57,078 nt of DNA, taken from NCBI GenBank assembly GCA_002373675.1, contig DFLF01000014.1, positions 1 to 57,078 of the forward strand, given 5' to 3'. Made by a program: the position numbers and the translations under genes. The notes below the pieces were generated by a model. That model was not told the origin of the DNA. It saw nothing but the letters and a program-made list of their open reading frames with translations, and searched no databases. Positions 45,581 through 55,078 of this stretch are shown here, in pieces (the first letter of the stretch is position 1; every line of letters starts with the position of its first letter). The DNA is from Pseudobutyrivibrio sp. UBA3626. Its GTDB lineage: Bacteria > Bacillota > Clostridia > Lachnospirales > Lachnospiraceae.

Positions 45581-47251
45581 ATGAAGGCGGATAAGATTAT
45601 TAAGAATGCAAAAATTTTCACATCAAATAAGGATATGCCTCAGGCGACAGCTCTTGCTGTGAAGGATGGTAAATTCATCTATGTAGGAGATGAGTCCGGT
45701 CTTTCGGACTATGAGGGTGATGTAACAGATTTTAACGGCAAATTCATAATGCCGGGAATCATCGACAGCCATGTCCATGTTACTATGTCCGTGGGATTTG
45801 AGTATAAGGATATGGGCGAATATATTATGTGCGACAGCAAAAAGGGAGCACTGGACTTTATAGCCGATTATATTAAGAATAATCCGGGCAAGACATGTTA
45901 TAATTTCCTTTTAGAGCGTGTATTTCTTCATGGCGAAGAGATTACAAAAGAAGATCTTGATGCCATCAGTGGTGACAGTGAGATTATGATTCTTGAGGGT
46001 GAAGCACACAGCATTTGGGCAAACTCCAAGCTTCTTGAGCGTCATGGTATTACGGATGATATCATTGACCCTGTACCCGGGCTTAGTTACTATGTGCGTA
46101 AAGACGGACATATAACAGGAAATATATTTGAAGCTGCAGCTGAAACCCCTTTTCTGATTGATGGAGCGGAGAAGCTAACAGATGAACAAATAGATGCCGC
46201 ATTAAAACGTTGGATTGATTTTTCTGAAAATGCAGGTGTTGTGGGTGTCTTTGATGCCGGTATTCCAGAATGTAATGATTTCCATGAGAGAGTTTACAAA
46301 CGATTGAAAAAAATGGACGAAAAGGGAGAACTTCCTGTTTATATTGACGGCTGTTATGTAATCACTCAGCCCAGGCAGGTGCCGGAGGCAATTGAGAACC
46401 TTAAGCGGTTTAAGAGTGAATATAATACTAAGCATCTGAAAGTTCATACCTTAAAGATTTTTAATGACGGAACCTTGAAGATTGGAACGGCAGCACTTGT
46501 GACACCTTATGAGGATACCGGGGAAAAGGGAACGGCAGCCTTTAACAAAGACCAGATTGCAGATCTTCTTATGCAGCTTAATGAAGCAGGGCTTGATTTG
46601 CATTTGCATACTGTTGGTGAAGGAGCGTCTCGCAATGTACTTGATGGTGTGGAGATTGCCAAAAAGAAGCTGGGTGATAAGTATAATGTGAAGGTTACAT
46701 GTGCTCACCTGGAGATTCAGGATGATGCGGATATTGACCGCTTCGCCAAATTAGGTGTAAATGCCAATTATACACCTTGGTGGCATGCAGGTAACATGGG
46801 AGGAAATCCCTATGATACATGGCGAGTGCTACTGGGTGAGAGTCGGGCTAAGAAAATGTATCGTTGTAAATCGGTCTGGAAAAGCGGAGCGAATGTTACA
46901 TGGTCTTGCGATGATATTCACTATGGCGACTTTAACAACTGGAGTCCGTATCTGAGCATGGAGGTCGGCATGACAAGGTGGATAAACAAGAATACCAGAG
47001 CAGCCGAACTAAATTGGACTGTGGGATCGTATCCTTCTTCCGACGAGCAAATGAGTATAGAAGAAATGATAATTGGTTATACTATAAACGGAGCAAAGCA
47101 GTTGGGTATTGAAGATACCAAGGGTTCCATCGAGGTTGGCAAGGACGCAGACTTTATTGTATTTGATAATGACCTGCTTACAGCTAAGAAGGAAGGCTTT
47201 AGCCATAATAAACCAACAGCGGTATATTTCTGTGGTGAAATTAGAAAGTAG
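45581..47251 (+). CDS. amidohydrolase 3 family enzyme, copy 2
   Basis: A 556-residue enzyme with HxH at H64/H66 (GIIDSHVHV). Further metal or active-site stretches are LDLHLHTVGEGASR, VTCAHLEIQDDADI and WWHAGNMGG; the C-terminal motif is GSIEVGKDADFIVFDND. It is a close paralogue of copy 4 (52729); both begin with the string KIIKNAKIFTSNKDMPQA. That shared start and AAAGGAG 6 bases ahead put the true start at the ATG at 45581, not the in-frame ATG at 45566. The substrate is unknown. The next gene begins 8 bases after its stop. Confidence 0.9.
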   Translation: MKADKIIKNAKIFTSNKDMPQATALAVKDGKFIYVGDESGLSDYEGDVTDFNGKFIMPGIIDSHVHVTMSVGFEYKDMGEYIMCDSKKGALDFIADYIKNNPGKTCYNFLLERVFLHGEEITKEDLDAISGDSEIMILEGEAHSIWANSKLLERHGITDDIIDPVPGLSYYVRKDGHITGNIFEAAAETPFLIDGAEKLTDEQIDAALKRWIDFSENAGVVGVFDAGIPECNDFHERVYKRLKKMDEKGELPVYIDGCYVITQPRQVPEAIENLKRFKSEYNTKHLKVHTLKIFNDGTLKIGTAALVTPYEDTGEKGTAAFNKDQIADLLMQLNEAGLDLHLHTVGEGASRNVLDGVEIAKKKLGDKYNVKVTCAHLEIQDDADIDRFAKLGVNANYTPWWHAGNMGGNPYDTWRVLLGESRAKKMYRCKSVWKSGANVTWSCDDIHYGDFNNWSPYLSMEVGMTRWINKNTRAAELNWTVGSYPSSDEQMSIEEMIIGYTINGAKQLGIEDTKGSIEVGKDADFIVFDNDLLTAKKEGFSHNKPTAVYFCGEIRK

Positions 47252-47259
47252 ATTGAGTA

Positions 47260-49197
47260 ATGAAAAAGTTATTTACAATCGATGATTTTATGGTGGCTTT
47301 CATCTCTGCGTTGGGATATGGCTTTGGCTATAATATTCCGATGTATTTAGGCTGGCCACGGCTTGCGTGCATAGTGGCCTGCTTTGCCCTCGGAATTGCG
47401 CTAGAAGAGATTATCAGTAAAATCGTTTTTAGCAAAACTATCCAGCAAAAAAAGGCAAACCGGATAATCACTTATGTGATAATCCTGCTCGTTTTCCTAA
47501 TCGCCGAGTTTGTTTCCCTGCGTTTGCTGGACACATCCCTGATGGAAGATCTGGAGGAGGAGTTTGCGTGGGTTGTGGGTATTCCTATTCTAGGCTTTGT
47601 GGTGAACCTGTGCATCCGTGGATATCGTGTCCGAAAGATTCGCAAAGTTTATGGGGATGGAAGTGAAGGCTATATATTTGATCCGGACAAAGAAGATGTT
47701 GAGGATATGAACAAACAGAATAAACCTATTACAGGCTTCTATGATAAAGATCTTGCCGTAAAGACAAAAACGGGCATCTATGTAGGCGAAAAAAACAAGG
47801 ATATTATAAATTATTTGGGTATACCTTATGCACAAGGGCCGGTTGGGAATCTGAGATGGAAAGCACCAAGACCGCTTCCTGAGTCGAACAAAGTATTTGA
47901 GGCAGTAAATTATGGTCCCTCGCCTATACAGGTTGAGCATGGAGGTGCGATTCTCAAACATCATCGGCAGAGCGAGGATTGCCTTACCTTGAATATTAGT
48001 GTTGCAGAAGATAGTTCAGAATCTCTAAAACCGGTTCTGGTGTTGTTTCACGAGAGTGATTTTTCCTGTGGGGGTTCAGCCGATCCCTTACTGGATGGTA
48101 ACAATTTTGTTACTAATCATTCGGATATTGTGTTCGTCAGTTTCAACTATCGCCTTGGAATTTTCGGTTTTATTGATTTTTCGGAGGTTCCGGGCGGGGA
48201 AGACTATCCTGATGCCCTAAATCTTGGGTTGCTTGATCAGATTGCCGCATTACAATGGATAAAAGAAAATATTGCGTTCTTTGGGGGCGATCCCGACCGT
48301 ATTACAGTGTTCGGCGTTGACTCTGGCGCAACATCCATCATACTACTTGCAGCCTCTAAGAGAGCAAAGGGATTATTTAAGAGAGCCTTCGCTTATAATG
48401 CAATTATAGAATCCGTCTATGACATTCCAAAGGAATCCAGGATGGTGGCAAAGGATTTGTTGAAGGAAACACAGACTACCACAATGGAGGAGCTTATAAA
48501 GCTTGATTCAGGAGTTTTGAAAGACGCGGCACAAAAGCTTTGGAAGAATGCATGCATTCCAACCTGCGATGGGAATTTAATTCCTTCCGATATCTATCAG
48601 GCTCTTTCAGATGGTGCCGCTTCGGGCATTGAGTTTGTCATTGGTATTCCCGGCAATCAAGTGCAGGAAGTCAAATCCTTTCTCGGAGCTAAGAAGTATA
48701 TGAAGGCGGTATTGTTGGCCGTGGAAGATATAAAAAATCAATTGGATGAAAACACATATAACAAGGCAAAGGCATGTGTTGAGGAACAGATGGAATCATC
48801 CACTGAGTTGGAAGTGAATTCAGAACTTGTAAATCAATGGGCTGCGCTATGTATCTATCGCGTAGCGGAAAGGCTAAAACAAGGTGGCAATCAAGTTCAT
48901 ATGATATACTGGGATGAAAAAGCGCTTATCGAGAAATTGGGGGCAGGCACAGTCGATGCAACCGGAATAATACTTGGGAATAGTGAAGCATTGCAGATGT
49001 ATGGCAGTGTAATTGATAATGACTTGTCTGAGATACTTCAAAGCCTGCTAAAGAAATTCATCAGCAGAGAGGCTCTGGAGTTTTATCGCAATGAGATTTA
49101 TGGAATGGACGCTTTTGAATGGGAGGCGTTTCCTAAGGCGCTCATAGTTTCGGACGGAAAATTAGTGTGCGACACAATCGCAGACCGAATAACATAA
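47260..49197 (+). CDS. membrane-anchored carboxylesterase-like protein, probably catalytically dead
   Basis: A 645-residue protein. Residues 1-125 contain about four membrane helices. From about 165 it follows the type-B carboxylesterase fold (YDKDLAVKTKTGIYVGE, YLGIPYAQGPVGNLRWKAP). The active site is altered: the oxyanion motif HGGG reads HESD (264-267). The nucleophile elbow GESAG reads GVDSG, with D354 in the serine position and S355 one place late. The region of the catalytic histidine (GHATEL in the neighbour) reads TVDATG. It may be a binding or scaffold protein, as neuroligins are among cholinesterases. The helix pack would hold it at the membrane beside active enzymes of the array. 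Confidence 0.85.
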   Translation: MKKLFTIDDFMVAFISALGYGFGYNIPMYLGWPRLACIVACFALGIALEEIISKIVFSKTIQQKKANRIITYVIILLVFLIAEFVSLRLLDTSLMEDLEEEFAWVVGIPILGFVVNLCIRGYRVRKIRKVYGDGSEGYIFDPDKEDVEDMNKQNKPITGFYDKDLAVKTKTGIYVGEKNKDIINYLGIPYAQGPVGNLRWKAPRPLPESNKVFEAVNYGPSPIQVEHGGAILKHHRQSEDCLTLNISVAEDSSESLKPVLVLFHESDFSCGGSADPLLDGNNFVTNHSDIVFVSFNYRLGIFGFIDFSEVPGGEDYPDALNLGLLDQIAALQWIKENIAFFGGDPDRITVFGVDSGATSIILLAASKRAKGLFKRAFAYNAIIESVYDIPKESRMVAKDLLKETQTTTMEELIKLDSGVLKDAAQKLWKNACIPTCDGNLIPSDIYQALSDGAASGIEFVIGIPGNQVQEVKSFLGAKKYMKAVLLAVEDIKNQLDENTYNKAKACVEEQMESSTELEVNSELVNQWAALCIYRVAERLKQGGNQVHMIYWDEKALIEKLGAGTVDATGIILGNSEALQMYGSVIDNDLSEILQSLLKKFISREALEFYRNEIYGMDAFEWEAFPKALIVSDGKLVCDTIADRIT

Positions 49198-49274
49198 GTA
49201 TATGTTAAACGGTAGGACTATCAGGAATAGTCGCCGAATCCCATTTGTCAGAAAGGAGAAAGGAGAAATGATAA

Positions 49275-50906
49275 ATGAGTGATGTTGCGGATTTATTGTT
49301 ACCAAAGCTTAACGAAGAGAAGCTTAAGGAGTTGAATGAGGCAAAGAAGAAGGTAAGAGCCGGATACGGTGAGAATAAAAAGATAACTGATGATAGTTAT
49401 GATAAGTCCCTTGCGGTGAAATGTGTCAATGGCACCTTTGTAGGCAAAAAGACCGAAAATGTCATTGCGTATAAAGGCATCCCTTTTACAGGAAAACCGC
49501 CGATTGGAGAGCTTCGCTGGAAAGCGCCGGAGGAATACCTGCCGGATGAGGGCATATATGAAGCGTATTACAACGGAAAAAGTCCATGTCAGGAAGAGGA
49601 TATAAGTGAAGGCGGATCATTATATTATCAGAGTGAGGATTGCCTTTATTTGAATGTGTGGAAGGCAGAGGGGGAGCCTGTCGAGAAAAGACCGGTCATG
49701 GTATGGATTCACGGTGGTGGATATGCTATGGGAGGCACAGCCGATCCTCTTTATGACTGCCACAATCTTGCCATGGAGAATCCTGATGTCGTTTTTGTAT
49801 CCATAGCGTACAGGGTAGGAATTTTCGGATATATTCACTTATCTCATCTGCCGGATGGAAATGAGTATCCGGATGCACAGAACTTAGGCCCAATGGATCA
49901 GATGATGGCACTAAAGTGGATACATGAGAACATTGAGGGATTCGGTGGCGATCCTGATAATGTAACAATCTTTGGTGAATCCGCCGGTGCAGGAAGCGTA
50001 ACCATGCTTCCCCTTATCAAGGGTTCCCACAAGTATATCAAGAGAGTAATCGCCCAGAGTGGTGCTCCCTCCATTACGATATCAACAGAGGATGCCATTG
50101 CATGTACGAATGAAGTAATGGATATTCTTGGCTGTAAGAGCGTAGCTGAACTGAATAAGGTTGGTGTTGATAAGCTTTTGAAGGCATCAGCGGTGACAGG
50201 ACTTCGTATTGGTCCGGAAAGAGACGGAAAATACCTGCCCCTTGATCCATATGAAGCATATGCGAAGGGCGATGTGAAGGATATTGAGATTCTTCATGGT
50301 TGCAATAAGGACGAAATGAATTATTTTGTCTATCTTATGGGACCGGAGACTTTTGAAATGTGGGCTGCTGACCGCAAGACAAGAAAGATTGCAAACTTGC
50401 CGGATGAGGATAAAGAGAAAGTCGAGAGATTTTGTGGCAACGCAGTGGGAGAAGACTACGAGAAAGACAGCGATCTTTTCAGTCAGCTCTGGTTTAATGC
50501 GGCACATATCAGACTATCAGAGGAGCATACAAAGGGTGGTGGTAAATCCTACACCTATTACTTCACACCTGAATCCTCTTTGCCATATATGAAATGCGGA
50601 CATGCAACAGAGCTTGCGTCTATACTCAAACATCCTGAGGAGACTGAATTCACAGGTCGGGCATATGACGAAACTTTCTCAAAAATCATGCGTAAAATGT
50701 GGATTCAATTTGCTAAATGTGGCAATCCTTCCCTTTCCGCAGACATCTCGCCTGACGGCAAGGCTTACGAGTGGCCGCTTTACGATACTACTAACAGGCA
50801 GATGATGGTATTTGACGAATTTGATATTCATTCGGAGAAGGAATCTGACAGAAAAGTTGTGGACTGGGACAATACTTATCCCCTGACAAAATATTTTTAC
50901 CTGTAA
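49275..50906 (+). CDS. type-B carboxylesterase, active copy
   Basis: A 543-residue alpha/beta hydrolase without signal peptide. Oxyanion motif IHGGGY at 145-150, nucleophile S236 in GESAGAG, acidic residue region HGCNKDEMNYF and histidine region CGHATELASI are present. The N-terminal prefix (residues 35-60, DDSYDKSLAVKCVNGTFVG) is shared by all four esterase-family members of the array. It should hydrolyse carboxyl esters, possibly carbamates or amides. GGAG 9 bases upstream supports the ATG at 49275. Placed between amidohydrolases, it probably acts in sequence with them on one compound class; this is inferred. Confidence 0.92.
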   Translation: MSDVADLLLPKLNEEKLKELNEAKKKVRAGYGENKKITDDSYDKSLAVKCVNGTFVGKKTENVIAYKGIPFTGKPPIGELRWKAPEEYLPDEGIYEAYYNGKSPCQEEDISEGGSLYYQSEDCLYLNVWKAEGEPVEKRPVMVWIHGGGYAMGGTADPLYDCHNLAMENPDVVFVSIAYRVGIFGYIHLSHLPDGNEYPDAQNLGPMDQMMALKWIHENIEGFGGDPDNVTIFGESAGAGSVTMLPLIKGSHKYIKRVIAQSGAPSITISTEDAIACTNEVMDILGCKSVAELNKVGVDKLLKASAVTGLRIGPERDGKYLPLDPYEAYAKGDVKDIEILHGCNKDEMNYFVYLMGPETFEMWAADRKTRKIANLPDEDKEKVERFCGNAVGEDYEKDSDLFSQLWFNAAHIRLSEEHTKGGGKSYTYYFTPESSLPYMKCGHATELASILKHPEETEFTGRAYDETFSKIMRKMWIQFAKCGNPSLSADISPDGKAYEWPLYDTTNRQMMVFDEFDIHSEKESDRKVVDWDNTYPLTKYFYL

Positions 50907-50958
50907 ATAAAGATAACTATGTGGATTATAGAATTAATATAATAGAGAGGTAATGAAA

Positions 50959-52659
50959 ATGAAAAAGAACGCAGACAAGGTTTACAGAAATGCTAAGGTT
51001 TATTCTATCGCGCTGGACGGTACAGAGACGCATGCCCAGGCAATTGCCATCAAGGACGGTAAATTTGTATACGTGGGAGATGAGGCAGGAATCAATGAGT
51101 GGATTGGTGATGCTACGGATGTTGTAGATTGCAATGGTAAAAGCGTTATCCCCGGTCTTGGAGACGCACACATGCATCTGGCTCATGCGGCAAAAAAATA
51201 TGCGACATGTAGCTTTGGAAGCATTGTACCTGATCCTAAGAAAGATGAACCTGAAGAAGTGATAAAGAAGATTCAAAAAATACTTAAAGATTATGTCGAT
51301 GAGCACAAGGATGCTCCTGTAATCCGTGGTCTTGGATGGGACAGGACATGGTTTTCAGGGGGACTTAAGGGTATAGTAAGGCCGTTTACAAGACATGATA
51401 TTGATGTGATTGTACCCGACAGACCGGCTGTACTGATGTCATACTGCGGACACAGGGTTCTTTTGAATACAAAGGCACTTGAAGCTGCAGGAGTGACGAA
51501 GGATACGGATGATCAAAATGGTCTGATTGTAAGAGAGGAGGATGGAAGTCCCAGTGGCTATATCAAAGAACCTGCAGTCTATCTTCCAATCATTGACAGT
51601 ATTCCTAACTACGACTTTTCGCCAAAGGAGCATCGGGACTCTCTTAAGCAGTGCTTTGATGTATTCAACGAGAATGGATATACGCTGCTTTGTGACTGTC
51701 AGCAGGGTGCTTCATATCCTGTTCTTACGGATATGGCTAAGAAAGGTGAATTTACTGTCAGAGTATCCGGCGTTCATAATGTAAATGACGCGACTCGTGA
51801 TGAAGACATGGAAAGGGCGATTACAAACCGTACGAAGTTTGATGTTGATGGGCTTTTTACTGTGGATACGGTAAAATACTTTGCTGATGGTCAATTCTCA
51901 ATGATTGAGCCTTATGCTGAGACTTCAATTAACCATACACCGGGCACCAGAGAGCCGCTTCTGTGGGATGAGTCGCATATGGAGGAATCCATGGCACTTG
52001 CCAACAAGGAAGGCTTTAATATCCATACACATGCTATGGGAAGCTATGCTATCCGCAGAGTAATCGACTGCTATGAGAATGCACAGAAGCTGTATCCGAA
52101 TCCAAGAATCAGAAACATCATTGCGCACGATACATTTATTGCGCCGGAGGACAGGGTTCGTATGGGAAAGAGCCATATCATTGCCAGCAACCAGCCGGCA
52201 TGGTTCAATGATAATCCGACTGAAGAGCCTATTATGGTTGCAGATTGGGGTGAGGATGTCGTTAGACAAACATATCCGAGTAAGTCTTTGATTGATAACG
52301 GTGTGGTGTGTGCTTACGGATCTGACTTTTTTGTCAGTCCTTCCTATGGTCTTGCAGGTATCCAGGTTGCCATGACGAGAAGACATGTTAAGATAGATCC
52401 GACTTACGAACTCTATAAGGATGTGCCTGCTGCTTTGCCAGAGGAGTGTGTAAGTCTTAAGGAGGCACTTCAGGCTCATACCATAAATGCTGCATATCAG
52501 GCTCATATGGAGGATATAACAGGCTCCATTGAAGTTGGAAAATCCGCAGAGCTTGCCGTTTTAGACAGCGATATCGAAACCATACCGGTAGAGCAGATAC
52601 AGGATATTGTTGTACTCGAAACCGTGTTTATGGGTAAAACTGTATTCAAAAAAGATTGA
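50959..52659 (+). CDS. amidohydrolase 3 family enzyme, copy 3
   Basis: A 566-residue enzyme with HxH at H71/H73 (GLGDAHMHLAHA), then IHTHAMGSYAI, IIAHDTFI, SDFFVSPSYGLAGIQ and the C-terminal GSIEVGKSAELAVLDSD. It is divergent from copies 1, 2 and 4, so a different substrate is likely. GAGAGG (50945-50950) is 8 bases before the ATG at 50959 and only 2 before the ATG at 50953, so the inner start is preferred. Cytoplasmic, no signal peptide. A small ATGAGT/ACTCAT hairpin (about 52674-52692) follows without a T run. Confidence 0.9.
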   Translation: MKKNADKVYRNAKVYSIALDGTETHAQAIAIKDGKFVYVGDEAGINEWIGDATDVVDCNGKSVIPGLGDAHMHLAHAAKKYATCSFGSIVPDPKKDEPEEVIKKIQKILKDYVDEHKDAPVIRGLGWDRTWFSGGLKGIVRPFTRHDIDVIVPDRPAVLMSYCGHRVLLNTKALEAAGVTKDTDDQNGLIVREEDGSPSGYIKEPAVYLPIIDSIPNYDFSPKEHRDSLKQCFDVFNENGYTLLCDCQQGASYPVLTDMAKKGEFTVRVSGVHNVNDATRDEDMERAITNRTKFDVDGLFTVDTVKYFADGQFSMIEPYAETSINHTPGTREPLLWDESHMEESMALANKEGFNIHTHAMGSYAIRRVIDCYENAQKLYPNPRIRNIIAHDTFIAPEDRVRMGKSHIIASNQPAWFNDNPTEEPIMVADWGEDVVRQTYPSKSLIDNGVVCAYGSDFFVSPSYGLAGIQVAMTRRHVKIDPTYELYKDVPAALPEECVSLKEALQAHTINAAYQAHMEDITGSIEVGKSAELAVLDSDIETIPVEQIQDIVVLETVFMGKTVFKKD

Positions 52660-52728
52660 TAGATTGAACTACCAATGAGTCATAGAAACTCATAACATTA
52701 ATAATACTTAATTGAAGGGATAACGAAT

Positions 52729-54387
52729 ATGAAGGTAGACAAGATTATAAAAAACGCAAAAATTTTCACATCTAATAAAGACATGCCACAGGCCAAAGCT
52801 CTTGCAGTAAAAGACGGTAAATTCGTCTATGTAGGAGATGAGTCGGGACTTGTAGACTTTGAGGGTGATGTAACGGATATGAAAGGAAAGCTTATCATTC
52901 CGGGTATCATTGACAGTCACGTACATATAAGTCTGGGCGTTGGATTTGAGTACACGAATTTCGGTGAATATGTTGAGTGTACCAACAAGAAGGAAGCTAT
53001 GGATTTCATGGCTGAATATGTGAAAGAGAACCCCGGACTTGACCGATACAGATTCGAGTTGGAACGCGATCTCTTAAACGGTGAGACTATTGTAAAGGAA
53101 GAGCTTGATGCAATATGTCCTGACAGTGAGCTACTTATATTGGAGTCGGAAGCTCATAGCGTCTGGGTGAATTCTAAGATTTTAGAGAATCATAATATAA
53201 CGGATGAAACGCCTGATATAGTTCCGGGACTTAGCTATTATGTACGAAAAGACGGACATGTTACTGGAAATGTATATGAAGCCGCAGGCTGGAGGTTTCT
53301 TTTTGATCATCTTAAGAACCTTACAGATGAGCAGATAGAAGCTGCTGTCAATCGCTGGATAAAAGATTCTGAAAGATTTGGAGTAAGCTGTGTCTTTGAT
53401 GCGGGATTTCCGGAGCATAATGAGCTTCATGAACGTGTCTATGCGTACCTAAGAGACATTGATAAAAAAGGTAAGCTGCCTGTATATGTGGACGGATGCT
53501 ATGTACTCACAAGACCTGCAAAGATGAAAGAGGCTGTGGAAGAGACAAAACGCTTTAGCCGTGAATTTGATACAGAGCACTTAAAGGTTCATACATTAAA
53601 AATCTTTATGGATGGAACTTTAAAGATACATACTGCCGCACTTGTTACACCATATGAGGATGACGGTTCAGTGGGAGCTACTACCTTTGATAAAGAGGGA
53701 ATTGCTAAACTGTTAATGCTTCTTAACGAAGCAGGACTGGACCTTCACGTACATTCCGTAGGTGAACGTGCGTCGCGTACAATTCTAGATGGTGTGGAAA
53801 TTGCCAGAAAGGAGCTGGGAGATGACTACCATGTGAAGGTTACCTGTGCCCATCTGGAAATTCAGGATGATGCGGATATTGAACGATTTGCGCATCTTGG
53901 AGTATTTGCTGATTATACACCATGGTGGCATGCAGGTAACATGGGTGGAGAGCCTTTTAGGGCATGGTGTGAGCTGCTTGGTGAGAAGAGGGCGCTTTCA
54001 ATGTATCGTTGCAAGAGCCTGTGGGATAGCGGAGCAGTTGTTACTTTCTCAAGCGATGAGGTATTCTTCGGTGATAACTGGAGTCCTTATCTTGGTATGG
54101 AAGTAGGAATGACTCGTCACATTACTGATAAGACGAAAGCTTTAGAACACAGCAGAACCAAAGGTGCATATCCGCCTGAATCTGAGCAGATGAGCATAGA
54201 AGAAATGATACTTGGATATACCATAAACGGAGCAAAGCAGCTTGGTATTGAGGATACTAAGGGTTCTATCGAGACCGGCAAAGACGCGGACTTTCTGGTA
54301 TTTGATACTGATTTGCTCACAGCAGAGCATGACGGATTCAGCAATCTATTGCCGGATGAAATATATTTCTCCGGTAAAAGAATCTAA
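52729..54387 (+). CDS. amidohydrolase 3 family enzyme, copy 4
   Basis: A 552-residue close paralogue of copy 2 along its full length: HxH at H64/H66 (GIIDSHVHI), LDLHVHSVGERASR, VTCAHLEIQDDADI, WWHAGNMGG and GSIETGKDADFLVFDTD. Differences are scattered, for example GEGAS to GERAS near the second metal site. This fits duplication followed by divergence in substrate range. GAAGGGA about 8 bases upstream supports the ATG. All visible metal-ligand motifs are kept. Confidence 0.9.
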   Translation: MKVDKIIKNAKIFTSNKDMPQAKALAVKDGKFVYVGDESGLVDFEGDVTDMKGKLIIPGIIDSHVHISLGVGFEYTNFGEYVECTNKKEAMDFMAEYVKENPGLDRYRFELERDLLNGETIVKEELDAICPDSELLILESEAHSVWVNSKILENHNITDETPDIVPGLSYYVRKDGHVTGNVYEAAGWRFLFDHLKNLTDEQIEAAVNRWIKDSERFGVSCVFDAGFPEHNELHERVYAYLRDIDKKGKLPVYVDGCYVLTRPAKMKEAVEETKRFSREFDTEHLKVHTLKIFMDGTLKIHTAALVTPYEDDGSVGATTFDKEGIAKLLMLLNEAGLDLHVHSVGERASRTILDGVEIARKELGDDYHVKVTCAHLEIQDDADIERFAHLGVFADYTPWWHAGNMGGEPFRAWCELLGEKRALSMYRCKSLWDSGAVVTFSSDEVFFGDNWSPYLGMEVGMTRHITDKTKALEHSRTKGAYPPESEQMSIEEMILGYTINGAKQLGIEDTKGSIETGKDADFLVFDTDLLTAEHDGFSNLLPDEIYFSGKRI

Positions 54388-54431
54388 AGGGGAATCAGTC
54401 ATCTATTAATAGGAAACATAGGAGGTGCAAG

Positions 54432-55034
54432 TTGGCAGCGGATAATAACAAAAAAAGGTTTTTGTCAAAAAAATCATTCTTGAATTATCGCTTGAATAAA
54501 GAAGTCCTAAGAGATGGGGTAGCCTATATTCCTTGTCATGTAGACAATATGGAAGATATTATAAGTAAATACAGTATCAAAGGTAATGAGAGTCTTAGTT
54601 CTGAGTTTGTGGATTATTTTACGGATTTTGCTGAGTGTATTCCCATAAAGTACCCCATTGTTCTAAAGATATATGGACCGAAATTTACAGAGGAAGAAAA
54701 AAAGATTATTGTTGACACAATAGCTTTAGACGGAGACTATAATCTTGGTAGGACTATACAAGAGAATAGACATCACAGGTTAGTTTTTGTAGAAATGGTG
54801 GTTGGAACTGTAATATCAGGAATTCTCCTTGCACTTTTAGGAAAATACCTTGAGGCTGTCCCCCAGGAATTTTTCTATGTGATATTTTGGCTGTTTGCGG
54901 ATGCTTTAGTCAGTTATATTTTTATCGAAAGATGGGATCACAGGAATGAAAGGAGCGTCGCAGGGAGACTGGCAAGCGTGAAAGTGGAGTTTGTAGAGGA
55001 TGAAGAGAATAGTGACAGTCCTTTACGGCAGTGA
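54432..55034 (+). CDS. small two-helix membrane protein
   Basis: A 200-residue protein of no recognised family. A basic N-terminus (NNKKRFLSKKSF) and a soluble domain of about 115 residues are followed by two membrane helices (about 118-138 and 146-166, VEMVVGTVISGILLALLG and FFYVIFWLFADALVSYIFI). A cytoplasmic acidic tail ends it. The TTG start at 54432 is well supported by TAGGAGGTG 5 bases ahead, one of the strongest sites in the window. It sits inside the hydrolase array, so a membrane or sensing role for that pathway is possible. Confidence 0.75.
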   Translation: MAADNNKKRFLSKKSFLNYRLNKEVLRDGVAYIPCHVDNMEDIISKYSIKGNESLSSEFVDYFTDFAECIPIKYPIVLKIYGPKFTEEEKKIIVDTIALDGDYNLGRTIQENRHHRLVFVEMVVGTVISGILLALLGKYLEAVPQEFFYVIFWLFADALVSYIFIERWDHRNERSVAGRLASVKVEFVEDEENSDSPLRQ

Positions 55035-55078
55035 CATTTATGTGATATTATGAATAAAAAAATAAAGGAGAAGGAGAT

